Shown here: positions 1-9,051 of the stretch, in pieces
How the letters are laid out: the number at the start of each line of letters is the position of its first letter
Position numbering within the stretch: position 1 is the first letter of the stretch
Assembly (NCBI RefSeq): GCF_013403565.1
Contig: NZ_CP058627.1
Coordinates: 2,666,001-2,730,000, forward strand
Origin: Chitinibacter bivalviorum
GTDB lineage: Bacteria; Pseudomonadota; Gammaproteobacteria; Burkholderiales; Chitinibacteraceae
Reading direction: 5' to 3'
Length of the DNA stretch: 64,000 bases
Notes under the pieces: model-generated
What the model was told of the DNA's origin: nothing
The model's input: only the letters and a program-made list of their open reading frames with translations
Database searches by the model: none
Made by a program: the position numbers and the translations under genes

Positions 1-1510
1 ACGAGCCCGGAGCGGTTTTGATCAGCTGTAAGGCGGGACGAATCGTGTTGGCGGTAGTGTGGATTGCGCCAGAAACCAGTCCATCGACCTCGTCAATCGC
101 CAACATCATCGTGCCGAGTACGACATTGTCCTCCAGCTGGCGTAGCGCTTGAATTTCGGTCAGACCTTTCGATTTACGCAACTCAACCATCGGCGCCACG
201 TAACGGCTGCGGATCTCTTCGGGATCAAGAATCTGCAGGCTCTCAGGAATCGTCACGCCTTGCGTGGCGGCAACGGCCTCGATCGTGGCACGATTACCGA
301 GCAAGATACATTGCGCAATGCCTTTTTCTTCACACGCAATCGCGGCGCAAATTGTGCGTGGCTCTTCGCCCTCGGGCAAGACAATGCGTTTGTTCGCGGC
401 ACGTGCTTTTTGAATTAATTGATAGCGGAAAGCGGGCGGGCTGAGGTGTTGTACGCCTTTGGTATTGACGCCGACCATCAGCGCATCCAGATCAAGCTGT
501 TCCGCCACCGCGTTCATTACGCGCGTCATGCGATCTTTATCATCAGCAGGCACGGCAGTTGGTACTTTGCTGATTTCCAGAGCGGTACCAAAACTATCGC
601 CATTGGTGCGCAACACGGGGATACCCGTGGTATTGAATGCGAGCTTGGTAAAATCGCTCACCGTTTTATTCAACTCCGTACCGTGAGTCAGTACCAAACC
701 GGCCAATTGCACACCATTGCTCGCCGCCAATGCCGTCGCCAAAATCACATCATCCCGATCACCCGAGCTGACAATCAGGGCTCCAGGTTGCAAACGACGA
801 ATCACCTCAGGGACAGCACGCGCTGCGACCACAGTTTCATTCACGCGGCGTTTGGTCAGCTCGCCCTTCACGATGATTTCGGCATCCAGATGCAAGGCTA
901 CATCCAGTGTGCGTGGCGCTAAAAGATGCGGGTCAAATTCGATCACGCCCCAGATTGGCAAGTCGCCAATCGCTTCTTTCATCTCATCGACATCAAAATT
1001 GATCGCGGCTTTATTGAAAATCACACCGCCCACTTGCACGCCTTCATTGCGAAATTGGCGCTCGGCAACTTTGACTTCTTCGGCGACATTTTTGGCGCTG
1101 GCATCAGTTACCAGAATTACCGTCGCTTGCAAACCCAAGGCCATTTCGGTGTTGAGCTGCGTGGTAAACGGGTTGGCCGGATCTGGATGCAAACCTTCGA
1201 CCACCAACACATCCGCCTCTTTGCCCGCCGCCATACTCATCGTGACGATTTCTTCGAGCAGATCATCGGTTTCACCAATCGAAACCTGTTCAATCGCGTA
1301 ATTGGCGGCCAATGCATCTGGCACATCGAGCTGACAAATACGACGCGCAAAATGGCTGGAGCGTTCGATTTCGCTGGCGGCCTGATCTTGGGCCACTGGT
1401 TTTACAAACCCTACTTTCAAGCTTTGATTTTGCAGGCAGCGAACCACGCCCAATGTCACCGAGGTCAGGCCCACATTGTGTCGGGTTGGCGCAATAAAAA
1501 AGGTTTGCAT
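1..1510 (-). CDS. pta: Phosphate acetyltransferase, 3' end outside window
   Basis: Converts acetyl-CoA and phosphate to acetyl phosphate (Pta-AckA pathway, cytoplasm). The open frame starts with ATG at 1510 behind a GGAAC-type ribosome site and stays open to the left edge: 503 codons visible. The N-terminus (MQTFFIAPTRHNVGLTSV) is the inactive P-loop/BioD-like domain of long Pta proteins. A middle regulatory domain follows, then the catalytic PTA_PTB domain with IVLPEGEEPRT and VDGLVSGAIHTTANTIRP; the last residues seen are LIKTAPGS. By comparison with E. coli Pta (714 aa), roughly 170-200 residues lie beyond the edge. It is transcribed away from the quinone reductase operon. Identity is very likely; ackA is not in the window. 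Confidence 0.95.
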   Translation of the reverse strand, partial: MQTFFIAPTRHNVGLTSVTLGVVRCLQNQSLKVGFVKPVAQDQAASEIERSSHFARRICQLDVPDALAANYAIEQVSIGETDDLLEEIVTMSMAAGKEADVLVVEGLHPDPANPFTTQLNTEMALGLQATVILVTDASAKNVAEEVKVAERQFRNEGVQVGGVIFNKAAINFDVDEMKEAIGDLPIWGVIEFDPHLLAPRTLDVALHLDAEIIVKGELTKRRVNETVVAARAVPEVIRRLQPGALIVSSGDRDDVILATALAASNGVQLAGLVLTHGTELNKTVSDFTKLAFNTTGIPVLRTNGDSFGTALEISKVPTAVPADDKDRMTRVMNAVAEQLDLDALMVGVNTKGVQHLSPPAFRYQLIQKARAANKRIVLPEGEEPRTICAAIACEEKGIAQCILLGNRATIEAVAATQGVTIPESLQILDPEEIRSRYVAPMVELRKSKGLTEIQALRQLEDNVVLGTMMLAIDEVDGLVSGAIHTTANTIRPALQLIKTAPGS

Positions 1511-1707
1511 AATTGAGTTCCAAAAATTCAAGACGACGTAGCTGCACACTATAATCAATCTAAGTCATTATCATCATGACATAACTCTAAAAAATCGCCG
1601 AATTTGGGATTTTCCCGATGGTATTAGTTGGCATCGGCCAGCGTAAAACGCACTTGGGCCGCAAAAAAGTCTATTCTCAAATCTGCACTTCACACACAGG
1701 CTCCGCG

Positions 1708-2682
1708 ATGACCGCATTTCATATCCTGATCGAACAACACGGTGACGAACAACAGATGCAATGGCGCCCAACCACGCTCAATGAGCCCGGCGCTGGCGAA
1801 GTGCGGCTCAGGCAATCCGCCATTGGGGTGAATTTCATCGATACTTATCATCGCTCTGGGCTGTATCCACTCACCCTACCGAGTAGCTTGGGCATGGAAG
1901 CCTGCGGCATCGTCGAGGCCGTAGGCCCTGAGGTGAGCGAGCTGAAAATCGGTGATCGCGTCGCGTATGCCGGCGGTGCGGTCGGTGCATATACCACCCA
2001 CCGTATCATGCCAGAGAGCAAGCTGGTTATTGTTCCTGATGGCATACCCGATGATTTAGCCGCCGCCACTTTATTGCGCGGCATGACTGCGCAGTATTTA
2101 TTGAAGCAGACCTTTGCCGTGCAAGCGGGGCAAACGATTTTGGTGCATGCCGCAGCAGGAGGGGTCGGGCAAATCCTGTGCCAATGGGCACAAAGCTTGG
2201 GCGTCAAAGTCATCGGCACCGTCGGATCGAGCAAGAAACAAGCGCTCGCAGCGCAATGGTGCGATTGGGTGCTCGATTACTCCAGCGATGATTGGGTTGC
2301 TGCCGTGCGCGACCTGACCCAAGGGCTGGGCGTACCCGTGGTGTACGACGGTGTCGGAGCTGACACCTTTCTACCTTCGCTCGATTGCCTTGCGCCACGC
2401 GGGCTGATGGCGAGCTTTGGCAATGCATCAGGGCCAGTATCGAGCTTTAATTTAGGGATTTTGGCGCAAAAAGGCTCGCTCTACGTCACCCGCCCCACTT
2501 TGGGACACTACACCAGCACCCGCGCCGCATTACTTGCGACAGCGGAAGATTATTTTGCGGCGCTGGCCGCAGGTTTGGTCAAGCCCGACATCGGCCAGCG
2601 TTATGCGCTGCAAGATGCAGCGCAAGCCCACCGCGATCTGGCCGCCCGCCAGACCACTGGGGCAACGGTACTGATGCCATGA
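1708..2682 (+). CDS. qor: NADPH:quinone oxidoreductase, zeta-crystallin type
   Basis: Zinc-free medium-chain dehydrogenase/reductase that reduces quinones with NADPH. The protein is 324 aa, the family's usual size. The N-terminal GroES-like fold carries the signature region GVNFIDTYHRSGLYP. The Rossmann half carries HAAAGGVGQ near residue 150, the NADPH-binding loop. No zinc-ligand cysteine cluster is seen, as expected for this branch. The ATG at 1708 is chosen because family homology begins at MTAFHILIEQHG; an in-frame start 90 bp upstream would add unrelated residues. It overlaps the next gene by 4 nt (ATGA), so translation is probably coupled in a three-gene operon. The exact physiological quinone is not known. 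Confidence 0.92.
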   Translation: MTAFHILIEQHGDEQQMQWRPTTLNEPGAGEVRLRQSAIGVNFIDTYHRSGLYPLTLPSSLGMEACGIVEAVGPEVSELKIGDRVAYAGGAVGAYTTHRIMPESKLVIVPDGIPDDLAAATLLRGMTAQYLLKQTFAVQAGQTILVHAAAGGVGQILCQWAQSLGVKVIGTVGSSKKQALAAQWCDWVLDYSSDDWVAAVRDLTQGLGVPVVYDGVGADTFLPSLDCLAPRGLMASFGNASGPVSSFNLGILAQKGSLYVTRPTLGHYTSTRAALLATAEDYFAALAAGLVKPDIGQRYALQDAAQAHRDLAARQTTGATVLMP

Positions 2683-3281
2683 CCACGCTGGTTTATCTTC
2701 ACGGCTTTCTCTCCAGTCCTTTATCGCAAAAGGCGCAGGAAACAATCGCCTGGATGACTGAACAGGGCCTGGCCTCGCAGTTAATCTGCCCACAAATCCC
2801 GATGCACCCGATTGCAGCGATCGAGCTACTTCGCGAATTAATTGCCCCGCTCAAGGGCGATTTTTGCGTCGTGGGTAGCTCTTTGGGGGGATTTTTTGCG
2901 ACCTGGGCTGTCGAGGAATTTGGGGGTCGCGCCGTGTTGATTAACCCAGCAGTTCAACCCTATGCACTGATTAATCAGTATCTTGGCCCACAGCAAAATT
3001 ACCAAACCGGCGAAATTCATCACATCGACGCATCTTTTGCCGATAATCTTCGTCAGTTTGAGCGTAAGCCTAGCAGACTGCAGCGGTATTGGCTTTTATC
3101 ACAGACTGGTGATGAAGTATTGGATTATCAAGCCGCCGTAGGCTATTACCAAGGATGCCTGCAAACCATAGAGTCTGGTGGCGACCATAGTTTTATTGGC
3201 TTTGCCCAATGGTTGCCGCAAATCTGGGCTTTTGCGAATACTCCTTTTGAAAACGAAATTGATGTCGAGAACCTAAAATGA
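2679..3281 (+). CDS. yqiA: YqiA-family alpha/beta-hydrolase (esterase)
   Basis: Small 200-aa alpha/beta-hydrolase of the YqiA/UPF0227 family. The N-terminus VYLHGFLSSP is the oxyanion-hole region. The nucleophile elbow GSSLGG places the catalytic serine at residue 68, and GGDHSF near residue 170 supplies the probable catalytic histidine. An acidic residue in TGDEVLDY may complete the triad. Family members hydrolyse short-chain esters in vitro; the natural substrate is unknown. Both ends overlap their neighbours by 4 nt (ATGA), so it sits in the middle of a tightly coupled operon with a quinone reductase and a DyP peroxidase. Confidence 0.9.
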   Translation: MTTLVYLHGFLSSPLSQKAQETIAWMTEQGLASQLICPQIPMHPIAAIELLRELIAPLKGDFCVVGSSLGGFFATWAVEEFGGRAVLINPAVQPYALINQYLGPQQNYQTGEIHHIDASFADNLRQFERKPSRLQRYWLLSQTGDEVLDYQAAVGYYQGCLQTIESGGDHSFIGFAQWLPQIWAFANTPFENEIDVENLK

Positions 3282-4207
3282 CCACACCGCAAAGTGGCAT
3301 CCTGCCTGAAGCATCTAGCAACGGCCTATTTATGCTGTTTCGCCGCCGCCTCGGTCGCCGCGCCGATCAGGCTTGCAAAAATTTATTAGCGCAGTGGCCT
3401 GCGCGCGTTAGCAAGATCGCTGCCGCCAATGCCGATGCGCATTTTTATGCATCGCTCGGCATCGGCCCTGATGTGTGGCCAGAAATATTCGGCCCCGAAA
3501 AACCCGCCAAATTGCGCGCCTTTCCGCGCATTAGCGGAGCGATTCATCCCGCGCCATCCACCCAATGTGATCTGATTTTGCATTTACGCGCGGATCGCTT
3601 TGATGTGCTGTTTGAATTGGCCGATCAATTTACTCAGGAAATGGGGGAGTGGTTTGACGCGATCGAAACCGTGCATGGTTTCCGTTACCGCGATAAACGC
3701 GATCTAACGGGCTTTGTAGATGGTACCGAAAACCCAGTCGATGATGAACGCGCGGCCGCAGCATTGGTCGGCGATGAAGACCCCAAATGGGCTGGCGGCA
3801 GCTATTTGCATATTCAGCGTTATGTGCACCGCATGGAGAGCTGGAATAAACTGCCCGTCAAACAGCAGGAAGCGGTGATTGGGCGCACCAAAGAGAGCGA
3901 TGAAGAATTATCCGATGAAGACAAACCACTCACGGCCCACATTAGCCGCGTGGTGATCGAGGATGAAGGCCAAGAGCTGCAAATTTTGCGCCAGTCTTTG
4001 CCTTATGGCTCACCCAGCGGCGATAAGGGGCTGTATTTCACGTCGTACTGCAAAACGCCTGATATCTTCGAGCGCATGCTCGCCCGCATGATCGCCCCGA
4101 CCGCCGATGGCCGAGTCGATCATTTGCTAAATTTTAGTCGCGCAGTCACTGGTGCCGCGTTTTTTGTGCCGAGCGTCGAAGCCCTGCAAGGTCTGGCTAA
4201 GAGCTAA
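3278..4207 (+). CDS. DyP-type haem peroxidase (YfeX-like)
   Basis: Dye-decolourising peroxidase, 309 aa, a cytoplasmic haem enzyme using hydrogen peroxide. The hallmark GFVDGTENP is at residues 145-153; Asp148 is the distal acid. The downstream stretch with YVHRMESW carries the candidate proximal haem ligand (His184). HISRVVIEDEG and the C-terminal LLNFSRAVTGAAFFVP also match the family. No signal peptide and no Tat motif are seen. It is translationally coupled to the YqiA gene by ATGA. With the quinone reductase upstream, the operon could serve quinone or peroxide detoxification (inference). Its end overlaps the convergent sulfatase gene by 11 nt. Confidence 0.92.
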   Translation: MTTPQSGILPEASSNGLFMLFRRRLGRRADQACKNLLAQWPARVSKIAAANADAHFYASLGIGPDVWPEIFGPEKPAKLRAFPRISGAIHPAPSTQCDLILHLRADRFDVLFELADQFTQEMGEWFDAIETVHGFRYRDKRDLTGFVDGTENPVDDERAAAALVGDEDPKWAGGSYLHIQRYVHRMESWNKLPVKQQEAVIGRTKESDEELSDEDKPLTAHISRVVIEDEGQELQILRQSLPYGSPSGDKGLYFTSYCKTPDIFERMLARMIAPTADGRVDHLLNFSRAVTGAAFFVPSVEALQGLAKS

Positions 4208-5855
4208 ATAAACGCTCAGCGTAGAGCGCCTCGGGGAAGATATTGCGCCACCACAAGCCGGTGGTATAGAAATCCTCGTTGCGCTCACAGCGTGCAGCTA
4301 CCGCGTTAAAAAACGGGCTCGTCGCTTTCGTTTGACGCGACAGCGCTGCCGGCAAACAAAACAGCGGTTTTTGTGCCACATTGCTAGCGACTTGCTCAGC
4401 CGCCACTGCATGGCTGGCGCGCACAAATAGCGGTACGTCACCACGCATTCTTTGCTGCTCGCCCGTCAGATGATTTTTGAATTCCAACGCGCCTTTATGG
4501 TCTTTTTGAAATAGATTGGCGGGCAACACGCCGGTACTGACAAACTCTTCATTGAGCGCCGGTTTATGATCACCAAACACCACCACAATCACCTCGCGGC
4601 CTCGTGACTTGGCCGCAGCGTCGAGTTGCTGATTAAAGGCCAGCAAATCATTCATCGCCTTATCCATACGCTGACGATACTGCGCCAAGCCAGTGGCGTT
4701 TTGCTCATCGGCCACAAATGGGCCATGCGTTGAAACCGTCACCAAGAACATAAATTGCTTTTGCTGTTTTGGCGCTGCGCGATATTGCGCCAATGCGACA
4801 TCATACATAGCACTATCTTTGGGCCAACCCGTCGATTTATCCCAAACCATCTGCTCAACAAAGCGCGTGTGATCAAAACCAAATTTGGGATACACCTCGG
4901 CACGGCGATAAAACTTGCCAAAATAATTATGCATCCCCGTCGTGACATAGCCTGCTTGTTTGAGTTCGCTCACCAGCGTGGCGCTATGCTCATCATAACG
5001 TGATGAGAAATTCTGAAAATCAATGCCAGGCAAAGCCAGCGAGGAGAGCCCAGTTAAAGCCTCAAATTCGGCATCGGCCGTACCGCCACCGTAGACTGGG
5101 CTCACCGTACGCGTGGCGACGAAGCCCGCTTGTTTCAGCTGATTCATCCCCGTTTCCAGTTTGTCGTCCGCACTGGTGTAGCACGACTCGCACATCACAA
5201 CGACAATATCAGGGTCTTTGGCCACGACGGGCGCAGGGAGCTGTTCGGCATAAAAATCATGCTCGCCGCTTTTGGGCACATGCATGGTTTCACCGCTGAG
5301 AATCAGGTGCCCTAAAATGCCATTCTGGCGAACGTTTTCACGGAAATTGTAGAACACATAGCTGGTACTAAATGACTTGCTAATCAAGGCTTGAGATTGC
5401 GCGGTAAATTGACCACTGCTATCAAATTGTACGCCGACTACACCACACAACAGCAGCCCGGGCGCAATGCGTTTGGGATTAAACTTGGGGCGAAACCAGA
5501 GGCCGCAGACAATGGCTGCCACAGTACCCAACGCAAATCCAATAATATCCCAGTCGATATAGCCAGTCAGCGCCATACCCTGCCCGACTTCGAGCAAATC
5601 ACGCCCCAGCAGCGGCTCGCCCGTGGCTTTGAATTTCACATAGCTAATATTGTAGAGCAGCGCTTCCAGGCTCAAGGCCGCCCAGACGGCCGCCCAGCGA
5701 TTGAGAAACATCGCAAAGAAAAAGAACAGCAATGCCGAAAAACCAAGACGTGGTAAATCCCAGCGCCCATCGACCCATTCGCGCCCGGCAATCAGTAACA
5801 GCACGACGCCAAAAACGGGAAACCAACGTACGAACAAAGACTTAGCAAACTTCAC
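4197..5855 (-). CDS. Membrane-anchored LTA-synthase-like sulfatase/phosphoglycerol transferase
   Basis: 552-aa inner-membrane protein. The first about 140 residues contain four or five hydrophobic helices (for example FPVFGVVLLLIAG and GFALGTVAAIVCGLWF). From about residue 215 a periplasmic sulfatase/alkaline-phosphatase-fold domain follows. IVVVMCES holds the first metal ligand. YGGGTADAEFEALTG has the threonine that acts as nucleophile in LtaS/MdoB relatives. STHGP and VVVFGDHKPAL supply the other metal ligands. Family members transfer phosphoglycerol or phosphoethanolamine to envelope glycans such as osmoregulated periplasmic glucans. The acceptor cannot be told from sequence. It is the only gene in its transcription unit. 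Confidence 0.88.
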   Translation of the reverse strand: MKFAKSLFVRWFPVFGVVLLLIAGREWVDGRWDLPRLGFSALLFFFFAMFLNRWAAVWAALSLEALLYNISYVKFKATGEPLLGRDLLEVGQGMALTGYIDWDIIGFALGTVAAIVCGLWFRPKFNPKRIAPGLLLCGVVGVQFDSSGQFTAQSQALISKSFSTSYVFYNFRENVRQNGILGHLILSGETMHVPKSGEHDFYAEQLPAPVVAKDPDIVVVMCESCYTSADDKLETGMNQLKQAGFVATRTVSPVYGGGTADAEFEALTGLSSLALPGIDFQNFSSRYDEHSATLVSELKQAGYVTTGMHNYFGKFYRRAEVYPKFGFDHTRFVEQMVWDKSTGWPKDSAMYDVALAQYRAAPKQQKQFMFLVTVSTHGPFVADEQNATGLAQYRQRMDKAMNDLLAFNQQLDAAAKSRGREVIVVVFGDHKPALNEEFVSTGVLPANLFQKDHKGALEFKNHLTGEQQRMRGDVPLFVRASHAVAAEQVASNVAQKPLFCLPAALSRQTKATSPFFNAVAARCERNEDFYTTGLWWRNIFPEALYAERLFSS

Positions 5856-5992
5856 AAGCGGTAAAACTCAAAGCAAAACGCAATTATGAAGTATTTGTGA
5901 ATCTCGTGCAGCGACATAAAACCAAAACCGATGGCTGGTTACCACCAGATTCTGGGTTTCCACATACCCAGACGGGTATATTCTTCAAATCC

Positions 5993-7732
5993 TTATTTGA
6001 AACGAAGTTGCTGCGGATACGGGTAAAAATCCTCCACGATGCCTTGCTTAATCCGCGCCTTGCAATCTTGCCAGAATTTAGGTGTCAGCAAGTCGGCGTG
6101 GTATTTGGTAAAGGCGGCCCTCACATCTGCGCGCGCCAATAGAAAATCGCCAAATTCCTCGGGATAGACTTCGTTTTTATTGCCGCTAAACCAGGTCTCA
6201 CCGCTCATTTCAAATTCGGGCGATGGCGGCGGCGGAATCCGGCGGAAATCACAGTCGGTCATGTATTCAATTTCGTCATAATCGTAAAACACCACGCGCC
6301 CAGCGTGGGTTACACCGAAATTTTTGAACAGCATATCGCCGGGAAAAATATTGGCAATGGCGAGCTCACGCAGCGCATTGCCGTAATCACGGATCACATC
6401 TTCAATTTCATCATCGTGCCGATTTTGGATATACAAATTCAGCGGCTTCATCCGGCATTCGATAAACAGGTGACGAATCACAATCGTATCGCCATCTTCC
6501 TCGATCGCCGACGGCGCCAAGGTGCGCAGCTCTTGCAGTACATCCTCAGCAAAGCGCGCCTTGGGTAGCGCCACATCAGAAAATTCCAACGAATCGGCCA
6601 TCCGACCGACCCGATCATGCTGTTTCACCAGCAAATATTTGGCGCGTACCGTCGCGTGATCGACTTCTTTCGGCGGCGCAAATACGTCTTTGATGATTTT
6701 GAAAACATAGGGAAAAGACGGCAGCGTAAACACGCTCATCACCATCCCCTTGGTACCCGGCGCAAACACAAATTGGTCACTGGAATGGCGCAAATGATGA
6801 AACAGCTCGCGATAAAACATCGTTTTGCCCTGCTTACCCAAACCCAGCATCGTATACAGCTCGGCTCGCGATTTATTGGGCAGCATATCGTGCAAGAACT
6901 GCACATACGCCGATGGCACGGCCATATCGACCAGAAAGTAGGCGCGCGACAGAGAAAAAAGGTGGCGAATATGCACGGCTTTGAACAGCGCGGCATCGAC
7001 GTACAGCATGCCATCCTCTGAGCGACAGATCGGCAAGGTAAATGGAATTTTCTTGCGCCCATAGGTCGCCTGCCCGATCAGGTAGGCGGCTTTATTGCGA
7101 TAAAACGGCGACGTGAGCACCTGAATATAGCTATTGAACTTCGTTTTGGCAGGCTTGCCCATATGCCGGCGCAAAGCCAGCAATATCCGGCGCACGTCGC
7201 GCGGCAGATTGGCAAATGGCAAAGTAAAACCAAAGTCGGCAATGATCTGCTCCACCGTCGCCGCCAAGCCTTTTTCATTGGGGTAATAGGTACGAAACGC
7301 CGGGCCATCGGCCTCGATGTATTCGGTCGAAACCGCAGGGCGATAGAAGATAAAATCATTATGGAAATAGGTGCGATGCAAAATCCGGCAACACACCGAA
7401 TTAAAAAACGTCTCGGCCAGCTCCATTTGCTGGTGATTAATCAGCAGTGCGATATATTGCTGCTTTACGCGTTGCCATACCGAATCGGGGAGTGATTCGG
7501 CGTTAAATTCCTGCTTTAGCCGCTGCACGCATTCGAGTACACGCAAATCATAAAAAGCGATCCGATCCCGCACCAAATTTTGCTGCGCATGAATATCGCC
7601 GGCTTCAAAATTAGCCTGTGCAGCGCGACCTGCTTCACGAAATAACTGATAGTGATGATTAAATCCATCGAGCAAAGCCTGCGCAATGGCATTACCCAGA
7701 TCGACTTCATTTGGTAGCAGTGGTGCATTCAT
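5993..7732 (-). CDS. aceK: Isocitrate dehydrogenase kinase/phosphatase
   Basis: Bifunctional enzyme that phosphorylates isocitrate dehydrogenase on serine and reverses it, directing carbon into the glyoxylate shunt. At 579 aa it matches the E. coli protein (578). The N-terminal regulatory half includes HRTYFHNDFIFYRPAVSTEY. The kinase half contains FAPGTKGMVMSVFTLPSFPY (ATP loop), VFKIIKDVF (lysine), NIFPGDMLFKNFGVT (catalytic loop) and VVFYDYDEIEYM (DFG-like metal site). The gene stands alone; no aceA or aceB is adjacent. A short hairpin at 5951-5972 lies beyond the stop, but it has no T-run and is only a weak terminator candidate. Confidence 0.97.
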   Translation of the reverse strand: MNAPLLPNEVDLGNAIAQALLDGFNHHYQLFREAGRAAQANFEAGDIHAQQNLVRDRIAFYDLRVLECVQRLKQEFNAESLPDSVWQRVKQQYIALLINHQQMELAETFFNSVCCRILHRTYFHNDFIFYRPAVSTEYIEADGPAFRTYYPNEKGLAATVEQIIADFGFTLPFANLPRDVRRILLALRRHMGKPAKTKFNSYIQVLTSPFYRNKAAYLIGQATYGRKKIPFTLPICRSEDGMLYVDAALFKAVHIRHLFSLSRAYFLVDMAVPSAYVQFLHDMLPNKSRAELYTMLGLGKQGKTMFYRELFHHLRHSSDQFVFAPGTKGMVMSVFTLPSFPYVFKIIKDVFAPPKEVDHATVRAKYLLVKQHDRVGRMADSLEFSDVALPKARFAEDVLQELRTLAPSAIEEDGDTIVIRHLFIECRMKPLNLYIQNRHDDEIEDVIRDYGNALRELAIANIFPGDMLFKNFGVTHAGRVVFYDYDEIEYMTDCDFRRIPPPPSPEFEMSGETWFSGNKNEVYPEEFGDFLLARADVRAAFTKYHADLLTPKFWQDCKARIKQGIVEDFYPYPQQLRFK

Positions 7733-7842
7733 GATTGGCTCGCCGAAAAATCCCAGCTTTCAGTTTAGGCGGCGCGCCAATTTTTGCTGCAATGCACTGC
7801 GGTTTTTTGCCATTGTGTCGCGAATAACTGCAATCGAAGGGG

Positions 7843-7870
7843 CAAAAAAAAGGCGCTCTAGCGAGCGCCT
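7843..7870 (-). terminator. Rho-independent terminator of the RHH-protein gene
   Basis: An 8-bp perfect stem (AGGCGCTC/GAGCGCCT, 4-nt loop, 7851-7870). Read on the minus strand it is followed by eight T residues (7843-7850). It lies 26 nt past the stop of the gene at 7896-8525. Confidence 0.9.
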
Positions 7871-7895
7871 ATCATTTCATTACTGATGCATCGAT

Positions 7896-8525
7896 TTATT
7901 TCTTGCTTGGGCGGCCCGTTTTGATTTTTTCCAAGCTATTGACCAAGGCCAGTAATTTGACGTCATCCATGGCCGACAAAGCCAATAGTCCCGCACGGAT
8001 CAATTCACTTTTTTTCACTTCCACGCCAGCCGCAATCACGCGTTGCTTGGTGGCCGCGATCAGCGCGTAATCGCTTTCGGGGAAAGTGAAGCTATCGCGA
8101 ACCAATTTGGCTTTTTTCGGTGTCTTTTTAGTGCGAACTGGTTTTTCCACTTTAAGCGCTGCAACTTTTTTCTCTACCGCCGGAGATGCCGCTGGGGCAT
8201 CGACTTTTGCTAGTGTTTTGGCGACTGGCTTGGCGACCGCAGGCGCGGCAGGCGCTTTGGCAGCAACCGGCTTGGGCAGTGCTTTGCTCGCTGGGGCTTT
8301 TGCGACTGGACGGCTTGCGGCTTTAGCGGCGGCGGGTTTGGGCTGTGTGGCTGCGGCAGGTTTGGTGGCGGCTTTTACTGCAGACTGTGGAGTGGCTGGT
8401 TTCACCGCTTTAGCTGCTGCAGGCTTGGCAGCGTTGCTGGCAGCAGTTTTAGCAGCGGCGGTATCGTTGGCTTGAGCGACAGACTCAACTACATTTTGCA
8501 GCGCGGATTTGGTCGGCGTAGGCAT
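7896..8525 (-). CDS. Ribbon-helix-helix-like protein with Ala/Lys/Pro-rich tail
   Basis: 209 aa. Residues about 20-135 are low-complexity Ala/Lys/Pro repeats resembling histone-H1-like or PhaP/PhaF-type tails. The C-terminal about 70 residues look folded: RDSFTFPESDYALIAATKQR, then a turn, then KKSELIRAGLLALS. This has the beta-strand/helix/helix pattern of a ribbon-helix-helix DNA-binding domain. The C-terminus GRPSKK is AT-hook-like. The ATG at 8525 is chosen because GGAG lies 7 nt upstream; an upstream TTG (8537) has no such site. A perfect 17-bp palindrome lies 25 bp upstream, suggesting autoregulation. A nucleoid-associated or polyhydroxyalkanoate-granule role is possible. Function is not established. 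Confidence 0.75.
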   Translation of the reverse strand: MPTPTKSALQNVVESVAQANDTAAAKTAASNAAKPAAAKAVKPATPQSAVKAATKPAAATQPKPAAAKAASRPVAKAPASKALPKPVAAKAPAAPAVAKPVAKTLAKVDAPAASPAVEKKVAALKVEKPVRTKKTPKKAKLVRDSFTFPESDYALIAATKQRVIAAGVEVKKSELIRAGLLALSAMDDVKLLALVNSLEKIKTGRPSKK

Positions 8526-8549
8526 AAACAACTCCAAACAAGTTAAACG

Positions 8550-8566
8550 GTATAAATAGTTTATAC
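8550..8566. promoter_or_regulatory. Perfect 17-bp palindrome, candidate operator
   Basis: GTATAAA-TAG-TTTATAC is a perfect inverted repeat (7-bp arms, 3-bp centre) 25 bp upstream of the ATG of the RHH-like gene. It includes -10-like hexamers on both strands, so a bound dimer would block the promoter. Confidence 0.55.
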
Positions 8567-8729
8567 ACGCATTCTGCGCCTATTTAGCCATTTGATGTGT
8601 TTAAGTTTTATGTCATTTGCAACAAAGCTGAAATTAAATCCAAAATAAGGCTAATACAGCCTCAAACCGTCCCGTATCTCCCCATCGCCATCAACATCAG
8701 CCAATCATTAGGCAGGGCAAATGCCACCA

Positions 8730-8879
8730 TTACATACGGCGACGTTCGGCCTGAATAATCGACAGATAAACCAAAGTTGAGCTCAACTCAAACTGCAAAC
8801 CCGCATCCACAACGGCTTGCGCGAGCGTCTTACCCGCTTCGATTTTTTGGTTTACAAACAATAAGATCTCTTCATTCAT
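8730..8879 (-). CDS. Small 49-aa protein, unknown function
   Basis: A 49-codon frame starts with ATG at 8879 behind GAGG (about 8 nt away) and stops at TAA 8730. The product begins MNEEILLFVNQKIEAG and ends IIQAERRRM. It is soluble, has alternating hydrophobic and charged residues typical of a helical protein, and has no signal peptide. The good ribosome site and protein-like composition argue that it is real. I recognise no family. It lies alone between the RHH-like gene and the methyltransferase-like gene. The surrounding 8567-8729 and 8880-9051 show nothing else I can support. Confidence 0.6.
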   Translation of the reverse strand: MNEEILLFVNQKIEAGKTLAQAVVDAGLQFELSSTLVYLSIIQAERRRM

Positions 8880-9051
8880 CGCACACCTCAAGCCAACACA
8901 TTATGTCGTTTGATTGTGCTTGCGAAAGATGAAATTGATTAGGGAAATAGTACGCGCTACGGCTTGGAAATATTACCAAGCCCTTGCCATACCTTTGTCA
9001 CACCCCGTCCCGGAGAGCAAAACGCGGCCCGCTTCGCCTGCCCTGCGACGA

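Noticed and set aside
5951..5972. Hairpin TCTGGGT/ACCCAGA after aceK as a terminator
   Set aside because: The stem is short and no T-run follows on the minus strand; not listed as a terminator.
7859..8475. Long Ala/Gly-rich frame on the plus strand opposite the RHH-protein gene (8086-8475)
   Set aside because: It is the antisense reading of the Ala/Lys/Pro repeat tail and has no ribosome site or family match.
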